Of a DNA stretch of 32,188 bases, positions 6,867 to 15,369 are shown piece after piece (position 1 is the stretch's first letter; every line of letters starts with the position of its first letter). The notes below the pieces were generated by a model, which was not told where the DNA came from, made no database searches, and was given only the letters and a program-made list of their open reading frames with translations. A program made the position numbers and the translations under genes. Source of the DNA: Oscillospiraceae bacterium (lineage in GTDB: Bacteria; Bacillota; Clostridia; Oscillospirales; Oscillospiraceae); contig WQWL01000023.1 of the NCBI GenBank assembly GCA_009785345.1, positions 1-32,188 of the forward strand, read 5' to 3'.

Positions 6867-8299
6867 AAATGAGAGCCAACAAAAGAAGTAAAGGGAAAGT
6901 CGGCATAATAGTATTTGTACTCATTGTACTTGCTATTATTGCGGGCTTCTTTTTATATTTTATCGTTAATAGAGATGTTAGTCCGGAATCTGTTGAAGAA
7001 CCACCTGCAATCCAACCTGGCATATCCGATGAGCTGGAGTTCGATATGCCGGAGTACGATTTATTTGAAGAGGAATTTCAAGGGAACGAGGAGGATACAG
7101 AGCCTGAAATAACACCTGAGCCGGAACCAACACCTGAACCGGAAGCAGATGTTGAAATTGCAATTCCACCCGAAGATACAATTATATCTGTGGCAACTGC
7201 TGACCCGGAACTATTTAATGAATTAAATTTGATTGCAGCAAATTTCAATGCCACTGCAGTTAGTATGATTTTGTACGATGGCAATACAGCGACATACTTT
7301 ACATATGAGTTTGGATATGCCGACGTTAGAGCGAGACGACCCGTAGATGTTGATACAGTATTTCGTGTAGCGTCGTTGGCGAAACTAACGACAGTCATAT
7401 GCACAATGGTTTTGGTCGATCAGGGACTCATAGATTTGGATGAGGATATATCTGTGTATTTAGGATATGATGTTATAAATCCATATTTTCCTGAATCGAC
7501 GATTACAGTAAGAATGCTAATGCAACATACATCATCAATCTATGAATCTACTGCATTCAGAACAGCAACGGGCGGAAGATCGTCCGACACGATGCGCTCA
7601 TTATTGGAAAGAGGAACATCTTTCTTAAAAGAAGAGCCGGGTACATACTTTGAATATAGTAATTTTGGATATGCCATACTTGGTGCGATTAATGAGCTGG
7701 TTTCCGGAAAAACCATGGACAGCCTCGCACGCGAAGTGTTGTTTGAGCCACTAGGTATAGATGCGGCGTATGTATCGAGAAATTTATATGACACAAATAG
7801 GATTGCTCAAATATACAATAATAATCATGATGTAAGAAGATCGGTTCAATCAATGTTAGCAACAGGTGAATCGGGGGTACTAGGTCGTGATATGCACTTA
7901 GCGCAGGGAAATCTATTTATCAGCGCGATTGATTACGCAAGAATTCTGGCAATGCTTGGAAATGGCGGGCAATTTCGTGATGTTAAGGTGTTATCAAGTG
8001 AAGCTGTAAGTGAAATACATGAGGCAAATTTTGAAGTTCTTGAATATGGATATATGCAAGGGCTTGCGGTGCGCTATTCATATGGAGATATCTTACCGGG
8101 GATTGGGTTTCATTGGCACACAGGTAGTGCATTCGGGGTGTTTGCACAGTATCTATATATAGCAGATGCGAGTACGAATCGTGGGATTGTCGTTGTAACA
8201 ACAGGTGCAACAACTGATCGCGAAGGGAATGGTATGATAAGTGTTTGCACGCAACTATCACGAGCAATGTGGGAGCGCCTGAGTGTTTTGTTTGATTAA
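6863..8299 (+). CDS. Membrane-anchored serine hydrolase of the beta-lactamase/class C family
   Basis: A 478-residue extracytoplasmic hydrolase. The basic N-terminus is followed by one membrane helix (about 13-35), then an acidic, Pro/Glu-rich linker (about 40-100) with repeated PEPEP units that should span the wall. The catalytic domain has SLAK (Ser171, Lys174), YSN (265-267) and a late HTGSAFG in place of KTG. This is the pattern of D-aminopeptidase, esterase and low-molecular-mass PBP relatives rather than true beta-lactamases. The GTG at 6863 overlaps the preceding stop. ATG 6869 has GGAG five nt upstream and is an equally good start. The role could be peptidoglycan or D-amino-acid peptide processing, but the substrate is unknown. 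Confidence 0.85.
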   Translation: MKMRANKRSKGKVGIIVFVLIVLAIIAGFFLYFIVNRDVSPESVEEPPAIQPGISDELEFDMPEYDLFEEEFQGNEEDTEPEITPEPEPTPEPEADVEIAIPPEDTIISVATADPELFNELNLIAANFNATAVSMILYDGNTATYFTYEFGYADVRARRPVDVDTVFRVASLAKLTTVICTMVLVDQGLIDLDEDISVYLGYDVINPYFPESTITVRMLMQHTSSIYESTAFRTATGGRSSDTMRSLLERGTSFLKEEPGTYFEYSNFGYAILGAINELVSGKTMDSLAREVLFEPLGIDAAYVSRNLYDTNRIAQIYNNNHDVRRSVQSMLATGESGVLGRDMHLAQGNLFISAIDYARILAMLGNGGQFRDVKVLSSEAVSEIHEANFEVLEYGYMQGLAVRYSYGDILPGIGFHWHTGSAFGVFAQYLYIADASTNRGIVVVTTGATTDREGNGMISVCTQLSRAMWERLSVLFD

Positions 8300-8304
8300 A
8301 CGTA

Positions 8305-8338
8305 AGGGGCTGTTGCAAAAAATGATGCAATAGCCCCT
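8305..8338. terminator. Hairpin between converging genes
   Basis: AGGGGCTGTTGCA (8305-8317) pairs with TGCAATAGCCCCT (8326-8338) over 13 positions with one G-T pair and an 8-nt loop. It lies six bases after the stop of the plus-strand hydrolase and 14 bases after the stop of the minus-strand S15 gene. It can serve both strands. The T-tracts are weak on either side, so efficiency is uncertain. Confidence 0.7.
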
Positions 8339-8351
8339 GTGCAGAAATGAC

Positions 8352-11300
8352 TTAATCGTATTCATGCTCGGGAATTATACCGCTGTATTGATAGTTTTCA
8401 TCGTAGTCTTCGAAGGTTTCTGCCTCTTCTATATTGGCAGCATCGGTGCTTGTATCGTCAATAATAACCTCCTCGTTAGCGTCTCGATGCACATTCAAAG
8501 GTACGCTACCCTCTATACTGCTTCCATAGACATGAGCAAGGTTAGTTCTTGCACGTACTGCAAACCGTCCCTCATTAACGATGGTTCCATAGTTACGCAC
8601 AGTTGAGTTCGTTACATTTTCTACCCATCCATAGTTCGTCAATGTACCGCTAGCTGCCACGACAATTGTGCCGCCTGATGATGTTGAACCTTGGTTATTC
8701 ACTCTGCCATCCTCAGCCACTACGAGATTACCTTCTATGACCAGTGTTGCATTTTGCTGCACGTTTAGCACAGTTGTTACTGTCAATGTTCGACCTTCAG
8801 GTATCACAAATGGGCTTTGATGCGCAAAAATCCCTAGATTGCCCGGGGTTGTTGCAAGTATTACATCCCCTTCTTCAAGCATCCTTGCCAGTGCATTAGG
8901 GCTTGTTCCGCTGAATACCTGAGGAATCACCGCAGCCTCGAGCAAAGAAACAAGCAAAGGTTGCTCGACGAGCACCAGATGTGCTGCAACTCCAAATGGC
9001 AGAGCATCAAATTCATCCAAAGCGGCTTGTATGTCTGGTTTGTCCACAAGGCGCACCGTGTTAACATTTAAATTCAATACTCTGGCGTGTGTAGCCCTGA
9101 AAGCATCAGCTTCTCCAAGTTCCATTTCGACCAATGCTTCCAACAATGAGCGAACCAAAATGAGTTCATCACGCATGTAGTTCTTTATTCCTATATGCAG
9201 ACCGTTAAAGAATGACCATGTTCTCCAGATTGCGACTCTATCAGAGGTTTGCACAGCTTCGGGAGTCATTCCCAGTAAACGCACTACACATGCGGGAGTA
9301 ACTCCGGCATGAAGAGCTGCACTGGCAGTTCCCAAGCCTGCGTTAGTGTTGGGAGCCATGAGAGTACCGCCCACTCCACCTATTCCAGTGTTGAACTGAC
9401 CTGTTGCTCTAATGGAGTTAGCTCTTCTGAGAAATTCGTCTGCCGTCATTCTCTCAAGTACCTCGATAATCTTGATAATCTCGGTTTGGAGAAGCTCTCT
9501 GACTTCTATTGGCTGATCCTGATATGCATCCCATGCCCGTACTGCCGCCAGTCTGTCGTGGCGCGTCACAGCATCAATGTCAATTGTTAGGATTTCACCA
9601 TGAGCTGCTCTGTATGCTTCCGCTACTTCAATAGCCGCTTCAGTGCTCAAAGGTGTCCTCAGAACCGGTGCTCCTGTCGGGAGGGCTTCAGTCAGTGGTA
9701 GTTCGATGAATGAGCCTGGGCCAAGTCTCACATTGACAGCCGGAGGATCAAGATTGATTGTACCGTAGCGATAGTCATTGGTGAAAACATACACAGCCAG
9801 TTGTGAGCCTGCACGGAAAATATAATGGTTGGCATGCATAGGTACTGTATATGTGTAAAATACGCCTGGTTGAATGTTCTTTGTTTGGTAATAAAATGGT
9901 GCTGTCATGCCCGTAGCCGCTGTAATCTCAGGGCTCACATAAGTTAATCCGCTCGGATTCGGATTTGTCAGGTTGATCTGAGCGCGTGACATAATGAAGT
10001 AATCCTCAGAGAAACCTTGACGGGTAGTTCTTGGCGTAAAGCGACTCGGCACGCCATTTCTTGTGCCTATTGCGAATGCATTACCGTTATTCTGAGTACT
10101 CGTAAACGTTTGACCACCATCGACACTTGATGTGAGATACGTAAATCCACGAATTGGATAAACCTCACCGAGGTCAACAATCGCTACAGAAACTGTACCC
10201 CTTGCCTGGTCAGATGCGAGTTCAAGTGTAACGACCGGGGTGCCTGTCAAAAGAACATCTGTCTCAAATGGCGCAGTAACAAAAGCGAGACGCGCGTTGC
10301 TGTGCTCTTCAAATGCTGCGGTTCGGAGCATTGTATCCTGCCAGATGTTACCCATGATCTGATCTCTGCCCTTACGACGTGTACGTGGTACACCTCCCGG
10401 AGCGTTCAAGTTATTGCCGCCGCCGGCGTATCTGTCGACCATATTGGCACCGCCACCGCCACCGAGAGGTGGCTCTTCCCATGTCAGTCTTGCATATACA
10501 CTTCTGCGAAGAGGATCGGTAATAGTGGGCATTACGGTTGCTTCAGGCGGAGTTGGCGTTAGTGTGCCACCGCGTGCTGCCACAGTCGAGTTGAGATAAT
10601 ATCTTCTAACTGTGTCAGAACCATCGTCATTCATCATCATTGGCCATGTGTCAAAAGCATCCCAGTCGCCTGTTACAGTGTCGACTGCCCACACGTTCGG
10701 AACAGATGGGCACATAATATCATTCTGAAGACCCCAGACCCAATATTCATTCCAACGACCCCAAATTTGATTAATGCTCATGTGTCCTGTGACATGTGGA
10801 ATTTGGTGTTCAGATTGTAAGAGATTAATTGTGTTAGCACTTGTATGTTGTTGGTGATAAATGAACATTTTAACCGGATAATCTGGATTTTCCCTTACTA
10901 GGGCACGCCAGAACATGTCAGCTTGAGACATCTCCACGTTATAGTCCATTGTCGGCTGTTGGATAAGAATACCAGCTGTCATCTGTGGGACATCAACTAG
11001 GTAGTTGCTTGTATCCCAAAAAGCATTATAAGCACCTGAAAGGCGTTCTTCGATAAGATCGTAACAGCGTGTAAGGTCAAGAAAATTGTTCAACAGCCTT
11101 TGCTCCACTGGATTAGTCGCCATTGCAACCGACGGGGCTACATTGTATGAACCTATCCAGTTTCTGCCTGAACCTTGCTCTTGAACTGATTGGAAAACAC
11201 CGCCGTTATTACGATTATATTGATACGCGGAGGCCAAAGCTGCTATCGGCATGATTGCTTTAAGACCTGAATATCCTGTAGTGGCAGCCCCGATCGGCAG

Positions 11301-12416
11301 AGTGCCCGGATATGATGTCCCCGTTGAGGACATGTTGCCGTTAGACCAGTCCGCCACGACTTCATTAGTGGCAGCCCAGTCTGTAAATGCCTTGACCTCT
11401 CCGTTGAGCCATTTAGCAATAGCGACAGTGAGTATGGACTGCTCAACATCGCCACTGCGTGAACTACCTTGATTGAAACCACGATCACCAGAATCTTCCG
11501 GCACAAGGGTATTGCCAACCATACCGTTGAAGGTTGCTGACTGTATGTGTGCAAAACCTACAGCGTGGAGTGCTGCGGGACTTTGTGCTGCTGCTCCGGT
11601 GAGGCGCCTTGCCGGGGCAACTTCTCTGTCACCGCGTGTAGCTGGAACTATCATCACACAACCGCAGTCATCTATGTATTTCCACTGCTCGCCTCCCCAT
11701 ACGTCGGCTGCAGGGAACTCATTGTTGGCATGTCCCCATTGCCATGATCTGGGCTTTCTGGATTGGACATTTTCTGCATATGTGTAATGCGTTGTGTCTC
11801 CTTCAATACCGCGTACTGGCATTCCATATGTGCGCAGTCTCACTTGATGCTGCTGCGGTACTGTGAGTTGTCTCGATCCGGCTGCCGGCCAGATAAAGCC
11901 GTCTTCCGTGAGATCTGCCAATTCAAACTCTTCTACCCATGTGTTGAAATGATGATTTTCACAGATAGTTTCGATTGCTGTCCCTGTATATGGACTGATT
12001 GCCAACGAAACGGGAACTCTAATCTGATCCGATCCCGGTCCCGACACTGCCGGACGGTTAATATGGACTCTAATTAAGTCGCGCTGCCCGTCATTATCCG
12101 TGTCCGTCGGAACCTCAATAAAGACGTATTCGCTGATTCTATTAGCTGCAGCTGTAACGGCAGGTGTTGCGGATAAACTCTTTGTTTCGGGATTATACAC
12201 CAAATAGCCAAGGTTTATAGCATGTTGGAGGGATGATTGCCCTGCCGCAGGTTCACCTTGCCCAACAGTACCGTTCCATTCGGTAAAGCCATCGCGGATC
12301 GGAACGATTGGGGATTCCTGTGCTGCCACACTGATGACTGGCATCATTGTCATAACAATACTCAGAATGAGTGTAACTACTACACCAAAACGCCATATAC
12401 GTTTTCTTTTGCTCAT
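8352..12416 (-). CDS. Large secreted S15 (Xaa-Pro dipeptidyl-peptidase-like) protein
   Basis: A 1354-residue exported protein. AGGAGG lies 10 nt before the ATG. A signal peptide occupies residues 1 to about 32 and ends VISVAAQ. The alpha/beta-hydrolase domain has GTSYPG with nucleophile Ser368, then MDYNV with Asp491, then YHQQH with His524. These three fit the PepX-type S15 triad. A beta-sandwich C-terminal to it (about 690-910) is expected for the family. Residues about 930-990, 1036-1098 and 1103-1162 are three related helical repeats that resemble FIVAR-like modules of surface proteins. About 1200-1310 is a repetitive, beta-helix-like Asn/Thr/Gly-rich stretch, and the last 40 residues are very acidic. 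No LPxTG motif or lipobox is visible. Likely role: releasing Xaa-Pro dipeptides from peptides outside the cell. It follows pcp by 42 bp and should share its transcript. Confidence 0.85.
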   Translation of the reverse strand: MSKRKRIWRFGVVVTLILSIVMTMMPVISVAAQESPIVPIRDGFTEWNGTVGQGEPAAGQSSLQHAINLGYLVYNPETKSLSATPAVTAAANRISEYVFIEVPTDTDNDGQRDLIRVHINRPAVSGPGSDQIRVPVSLAISPYTGTAIETICENHHFNTWVEEFELADLTEDGFIWPAAGSRQLTVPQQHQVRLRTYGMPVRGIEGDTTHYTYAENVQSRKPRSWQWGHANNEFPAADVWGGEQWKYIDDCGCVMIVPATRGDREVAPARRLTGAAAQSPAALHAVGFAHIQSATFNGMVGNTLVPEDSGDRGFNQGSSRSGDVEQSILTVAIAKWLNGEVKAFTDWAATNEVVADWSNGNMSSTGTSYPGTLPIGAATTGYSGLKAIMPIAALASAYQYNRNNGGVFQSVQEQGSGRNWIGSYNVAPSVAMATNPVEQRLLNNFLDLTRCYDLIEERLSGAYNAFWDTSNYLVDVPQMTAGILIQQPTMDYNVEMSQADMFWRALVRENPDYPVKMFIYHQQHTSANTINLLQSEHQIPHVTGHMSINQIWGRWNEYWVWGLQNDIMCPSVPNVWAVDTVTGDWDAFDTWPMMMNDDGSDTVRRYYLNSTVAARGGTLTPTPPEATVMPTITDPLRRSVYARLTWEEPPLGGGGGANMVDRYAGGGNNLNAPGGVPRTRRKGRDQIMGNIWQDTMLRTAAFEEHSNARLAFVTAPFETDVLLTGTPVVTLELASDQARGTVSVAIVDLGEVYPIRGFTYLTSSVDGGQTFTSTQNNGNAFAIGTRNGVPSRFTPRTTRQGFSEDYFIMSRAQINLTNPNPSGLTYVSPEITAATGMTAPFYYQTKNIQPGVFYTYTVPMHANHYIFRAGSQLAVYVFTNDYRYGTINLDPPAVNVRLGPGSFIELPLTEALPTGAPVLRTPLSTEAAIEVAEAYRAAHGEILTIDIDAVTRHDRLAAVRAWDAYQDQPIEVRELLQTEIIKIIEVLERMTADEFLRRANSIRATGQFNTGIGGVGGTLMAPNTNAGLGTASAALHAGVTPACVVRLLGMTPEAVQTSDRVAIWRTWSFFNGLHIGIKNYMRDELILVRSLLEALVEMELGEADAFRATHARVLNLNVNTVRLVDKPDIQAALDEFDALPFGVAAHLVLVEQPLLVSLLEAAVIPQVFSGTSPNALARMLEEGDVILATTPGNLGIFAHQSPFVIPEGRTLTVTTVLNVQQNATLVIEGNLVVAEDGRVNNQGSTSSGGTIVVAASGTLTNYGWVENVTNSTVRNYGTIVNEGRFAVRARTNLAHVYGSSIEGSVPLNVHRDANEEVIIDDTSTDAANIEEAETFEDYDENYQYSGIIPEHEYD

Positions 12417-12458
12417 TGTCGATAACCTCCTATTATAATTAATGCTGGAAAATTAGTA

Positions 12459-13103
12459 TTAGTGTGTTTCGCCAGCGAGACCTGAAATGTCCTTTTCGTA
12501 TTTGCATGTCGCTTCTATTGCATATTCCAAACCTTTTGCAATTGTTTCTGCGGACATTGCGGGAGTTCCATCTGGTCTGTCTACAACTTGCTCAGTCGCA
12601 AATGGTACATGTATAAATCCGCCACGTATCTTGGGGTACTTGGTCTCAATTAGGTGTAGCAGTCTGTACATGATGTCATTACACACGAACGTTCCTGCCG
12701 TGTATGATATGCTTGCCGGTATTCCATTTTCTTTTATCGTTTTCACGATTGCCTTTACCGGAAGTGATGAGAAATACGCCGATGAACCACCATTGATGAT
12801 TGGTTCATCGGATGGCTGCTGATTTTCGTTATCCGGAATTCTGGCTTCAGCCAAATTTACTGCTATTTTTTCAATCGACATGACTGACCTGCCACCTGCT
12901 TGACCGACACATATTACTGCATCCGGCGAGTGTTTTTCTATCAATTGTTCCAGAATTACACCACATTTTCCGAATACAGTAGGAACTTCCTCTTTTACTA
13001 TTTCTGTCCCGGCTACTTTATCAGGAACCAGTTTGACTGCTTCAAAAGCAGGATTTATTTTGTCCCCACCAAATGGGTCGAATCCTGTGACTAAAATTTT
13101 CAT
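12459..13103 (-). CDS. pcp: Pyroglutamyl-peptidase I
   Basis: A cytosolic cysteine peptidase (family C15) that removes N-terminal pyroglutamate from peptides. The 214-residue product starts MKILVTGFDPFGG. The catalytic set is intact: Glu78 in SIEKIAVN, Cys141 in AGTFVCND and His165 in GGFIHVPF. The start at 13103 is preceded by AAAGGA with a 13-nt spacer, because the gene is fed by the structured leader element (13104-13254). The C-terminus is typical for the family. Its place beside DUF969/DUF979 repeats an arrangement known from streptococci and other Firmicutes. Confidence 0.96.
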   Translation of the reverse strand: MKILVTGFDPFGGDKINPAFEAVKLVPDKVAGTEIVKEEVPTVFGKCGVILEQLIEKHSPDAVICVGQAGGRSVMSIEKIAVNLAEARIPDNENQQPSDEPIINGGSSAYFSSLPVKAIVKTIKENGIPASISYTAGTFVCNDIMYRLLHLIETKYPKIRGGFIHVPFATEQVVDRPDGTPAMSAETIAKGLEYAIEATCKYEKDISGLAGETH

Positions 13104-13254
13104 ATATTATGACCATTCCTTTCCCAGTGCTCTGTCACAAAACAACCATGAATGAGGAATGGTCATTTCGTGCATTAATTTGCGGTTTCCCGTAAGGAGA
13201 GCAAATTGGCACATTCCCACGTAAGTTTGAATTTATTCAAACTTGTTTCTCCTT
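13104..13254 (-). repeat. Structured leader element, copy 2 (before pcp)
   Basis: Read on the minus strand, this copies the lepB leader nearly base for base from GTGCCAATTTGCTCTC through AAAGGAATGGTCATA. It ends two bases into the pcp start context. Inverted repeats: AAGTTTGAAT/ATTCAAACTT (13223-13232 with 13235-13244); the nested AATTTGC/GCAAATT stem; and a perfect 12-bp stem AGGAATGGTCAT (13155-13166) with ATGACCATTCCT (13109-13120, plus-strand reading). The arm next to pcp contains its ribosome binding site. An AAGGAG (plus-strand positions 13249-13254) directly abuts the M29 stop. The two copies differ by two compensating single-base indels and scattered substitutions. Confidence 0.78.
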
Positions 13255-14247
13255 TTACCAAATATCAGGTTCTGCGACAACTATCACGCCATCTTCCATT
13301 ATTACTCGATTGTCTGCGTATATGCTCGGTTCACGAAATACTATGTCAAAATGTCCGTTTGCCTCAAATTCGCCGCCCAACGCATGATTTCGCCCAAAGC
13401 CAATGTGTGCTGTTCCGTACGCGGATTCATCCTCTATATAGCATCGTCCGTCACACTTAGAATAAGTATTTAGACCAATACCAAATTCACTCACATTGTA
13501 TATCCGTTCATCGGAGAAACTTTTTAAGTACTCATCGAGTGCCATTCCAAACTCATTTTGCTCAATATCTACAATTCTTCCTGAATCTAAGCGTATGCTA
13601 AATGGAGTTTGAACCTTACCGAGGTATCCGAGTGAACCATCGACAATCCCAACACCTGAACTTTGATCTTCTTCAACAGCCACATATACTTCGAAGCTTG
13701 AGGATGTAAATCCTTTGTTGTCTTTTGCTCTGCCGTTGAAGTATGATCCTTTGCGACCTATCTTACGAAATCTTAGATCAGTGCCACTACGTGTTTTGAG
13801 ATGTATATATGTCGATTCATTGATGTACTTAAGCAACATTTTTGCCATGAAACGGGCTTTGTCGGTATTCATCGTCAAAAATTTGTATTCCAAAATAGAT
13901 CGTCCGTCATTTGTTGCCATCGGAAGCGACAGAAATCTTGAGCCGGAGCGCACAGCCTGCTTTACAACTTCTGTTGTAACCAACGAGTAGTGCGTTGCAC
14001 CAATGATGATGCTATGGTTTTGCATGAGTACGGCGAGTTCATCAAAATACGGTGACAAATCTTGTGAGTACTCTCCCGGCACTACACGTATTTGTATGTT
14101 GGCACCGAGTGCCTGTGCGTATTTACTAACTTCCTTCATCTCATCGTGGTGTTGAAGATCAGTTATGATAAGCATGGATTCACCGGGTCGTACCTGCATC
14201 CATTTGTCAACAACGATTGAAACACCTCGTCTAAAATTTTTGTTCAT
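13255..14247 (-). CDS. M29-family metallo-aminopeptidase
   Basis: A 330-residue relative of the leucyl aminopeptidase/aminopeptidase T family (COG2309, M29). The C-terminal half holds the metal-ligand pattern: Glu in SEFGIGLN, Glu residues in CYIEDESAYG, then TAHIGFG, GGEFEANGHFD with His and Asp. It is shorter than thermophilic AmpT (about 410 residues), as is usual for this sub-branch. I start at ATG 14247 (MNKNFRRG). The longer frame to 14268 reads into the hairpin arm. It lies between DUF979 and pcp, so a role in intracellular peptide trimming is a reasonable inference. Some COG2309 members act on non-peptide ring substrates, so the substrate is open. Confidence 0.82.
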   Translation of the reverse strand: MNKNFRRGVSIVVDKWMQVRPGESMLIITDLQHHDEMKEVSKYAQALGANIQIRVVPGEYSQDLSPYFDELAVLMQNHSIIIGATHYSLVTTEVVKQAVRSGSRFLSLPMATNDGRSILEYKFLTMNTDKARFMAKMLLKYINESTYIHLKTRSGTDLRFRKIGRKGSYFNGRAKDNKGFTSSSFEVYVAVEEDQSSGVGIVDGSLGYLGKVQTPFSIRLDSGRIVDIEQNEFGMALDEYLKSFSDERIYNVSEFGIGLNTYSKCDGRCYIEDESAYGTAHIGFGRNHALGGEFEANGHFDIVFREPSIYADNRVIMEDGVIVVAEPDIW

Positions 14248-14255
14248 ATGCACCC

Positions 14256-14303
14256 ATGGTAGCCACATTATTTCTGGACAGTTTCTTGGTGTGTGGCTAC
14301 CAT
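14256..14303. repeat. Inverted repeat carrying a 16-bp motif shared with the window's right end
   Basis: ATGGTAGCCACA (14256-14267) and TGTGGCTACCAT (14292-14303) are perfect 12-bp arms around a 24-nt loop. The loop contains TTATTTCTGGACAGTT (14268-14283), the reverse complement of 32069-32084. It sits between the DUF979 stop and the M29 start. It has terminal inverted repeats like a very small non-autonomous element, but no target duplication was recognised. It may also act as a transcription attenuator in the operon. Confidence 0.65.
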
Positions 14304-14325
14304 AAGCCTTTCTATAGTAATCTAA

Positions 14326-15369
14326 TTATGCATGTCCAAACCAGCCTGCGTTATAGAACAGGATCATAAATACGATTTGGAAAAGCAATACAGGTAGAGC
14401 GATGTAGATTTGCTGTTTGATGACACCGTAGTTGCTCTTCATATCGAGCATTGCCACAGGCACGATGTTAAAGTTAGCAGCCATGGGGGTCATAAGAGTT
14501 CCGCAATAACCGCTTGTGAGTGCCAGCATGCCTATAACAACCGGGTTTGCGCCGTGAGCCAGTACGAATGGGAAACCGATGCCCACAGTCATGACGGTAA
14601 TAGCAGCGAATGCGTTACCCATGATCATCGTAAAGATAACCATTCCCAAGGCGTAGACTATAATGCCGACAGGCACGTTACCATAGGGTATTATACCGCC
14701 GACCATGGTTGCGATAACATCTCCAACACCGGCGGCTGTGAAGATTGCACCGAGAGAAGCAAGCAGCATCGGAAGCATACAAAGTGGACCTATCATGCTC
14801 AAAAATCGTTCAGAATCTTTCATGAATATATCGGGTGTGTTCTTTCTGTCATAAACTATCAGCATTACAATTGCTACAATGACACCCACGCTTACGCCTA
14901 CTAGTGCAGCTTGTGACAGGGTAGGTAGTGCTGACTCATTTGAGAACAACAGAGCGAATAAGATTGCAAAAATACCCATCGAGAACGCCGGTAGAAATAT
15001 TTTCATGCCGATTTTATCTGATTGTTTTTTTGTTTGCTCCGAAGAGGGAGCATTTGTTTTGCCGATTTTCACCTTGCGGAAGACAGCCGGTACTGCCATT
15101 GTGAATATCAAAAGACCGTTAATTAGAGGCGGTAAATATCTTCCGGTGGCGAGCACAATACCGAGTGCGCCCCAGAAAACAGCAGTGCCTATTGAGGCAG
15201 CATTTTCTTTGTCTTTGGCGTTTTTGACAGCCGCGTAAATACAGATGAGACCCATAATGATGAAGACTATTTCAAGTAGCTTCAGACCAAGATTAATATC
15301 CGGGTTACCAAACCATGCAAAAGGACTGACCCATTCCCAGTTAATTACCCAATTCCAATCAAAATTCAT
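14326..15369 (-). CDS. DUF979 membrane permease-like protein
   Basis: A 347-residue integral membrane protein with about 9-10 hydrophobic segments. The conserved ending is seen in LTSGYCGTLMTPMAANFNIVPVAML, which is typical of DUF979 and recalls ion-transporter-superfamily carriers with re-entrant loops. GGAGG lies 9 nt before the ATG. The start overlaps the DUF969 stop by four bases (ATGA), so translation is coupled and the two probably form one complex. In streptococci the pair sits next to pcp. Transport of pyroglutamate, or of another product of peptide breakdown, is a plausible but untested role. Confidence 0.88.
   Translation of the reverse strand: MNFDWNWVINWEWVSPFAWFGNPDINLGLKLLEIVFIIMGLICIYAAVKNAKDKENAASIGTAVFWGALGIVLATGRYLPPLINGLLIFTMAVPAVFRKVKIGKTNAPSSEQTKKQSDKIGMKIFLPAFSMGIFAILFALLFSNESALPTLSQAALVGVSVGVIVAIVMLIVYDRKNTPDIFMKDSERFLSMIGPLCMLPMLLASLGAIFTAAGVGDVIATMVGGIIPYGNVPVGIIVYALGMVIFTMIMGNAFAAITVMTVGIGFPFVLAHGANPVVIGMLALTSGYCGTLMTPMAANFNIVPVAMLDMKSNYGVIKQQIYIALPVLLFQIVFMILFYNAGWFGHA

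Noticed and set aside
6863-8299. True beta-lactamase conferring drug resistance
   Set aside because: It has SxxK and YSN, but HTG instead of KTG and a long membrane-linker architecture. This fits the broad class C-like esterase and peptidase relatives rather than a resistance enzyme.
11243-12077. Several open frames of 60-104 codons antisense or out of frame to the S15 gene
   Set aside because: The S15 frame is continuous with a signal peptide, family motifs and a ribosome binding site. The others are shadows of its GC-rich codons.
13104-13254. Copy 2 of the leader as an insertion sequence or tRNA-like gene
   Set aside because: No transposase and no cloverleaf are present. It is too short and ends precisely at a start codon.
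14410-14904. 164-codon plus-strand frame with many His, antisense to DUF979
   Set aside because: Its His/Asp/Tyr-rich composition is what the complement of hydrophobic membrane codons gives. It has no ribosome binding site and no family resemblance.
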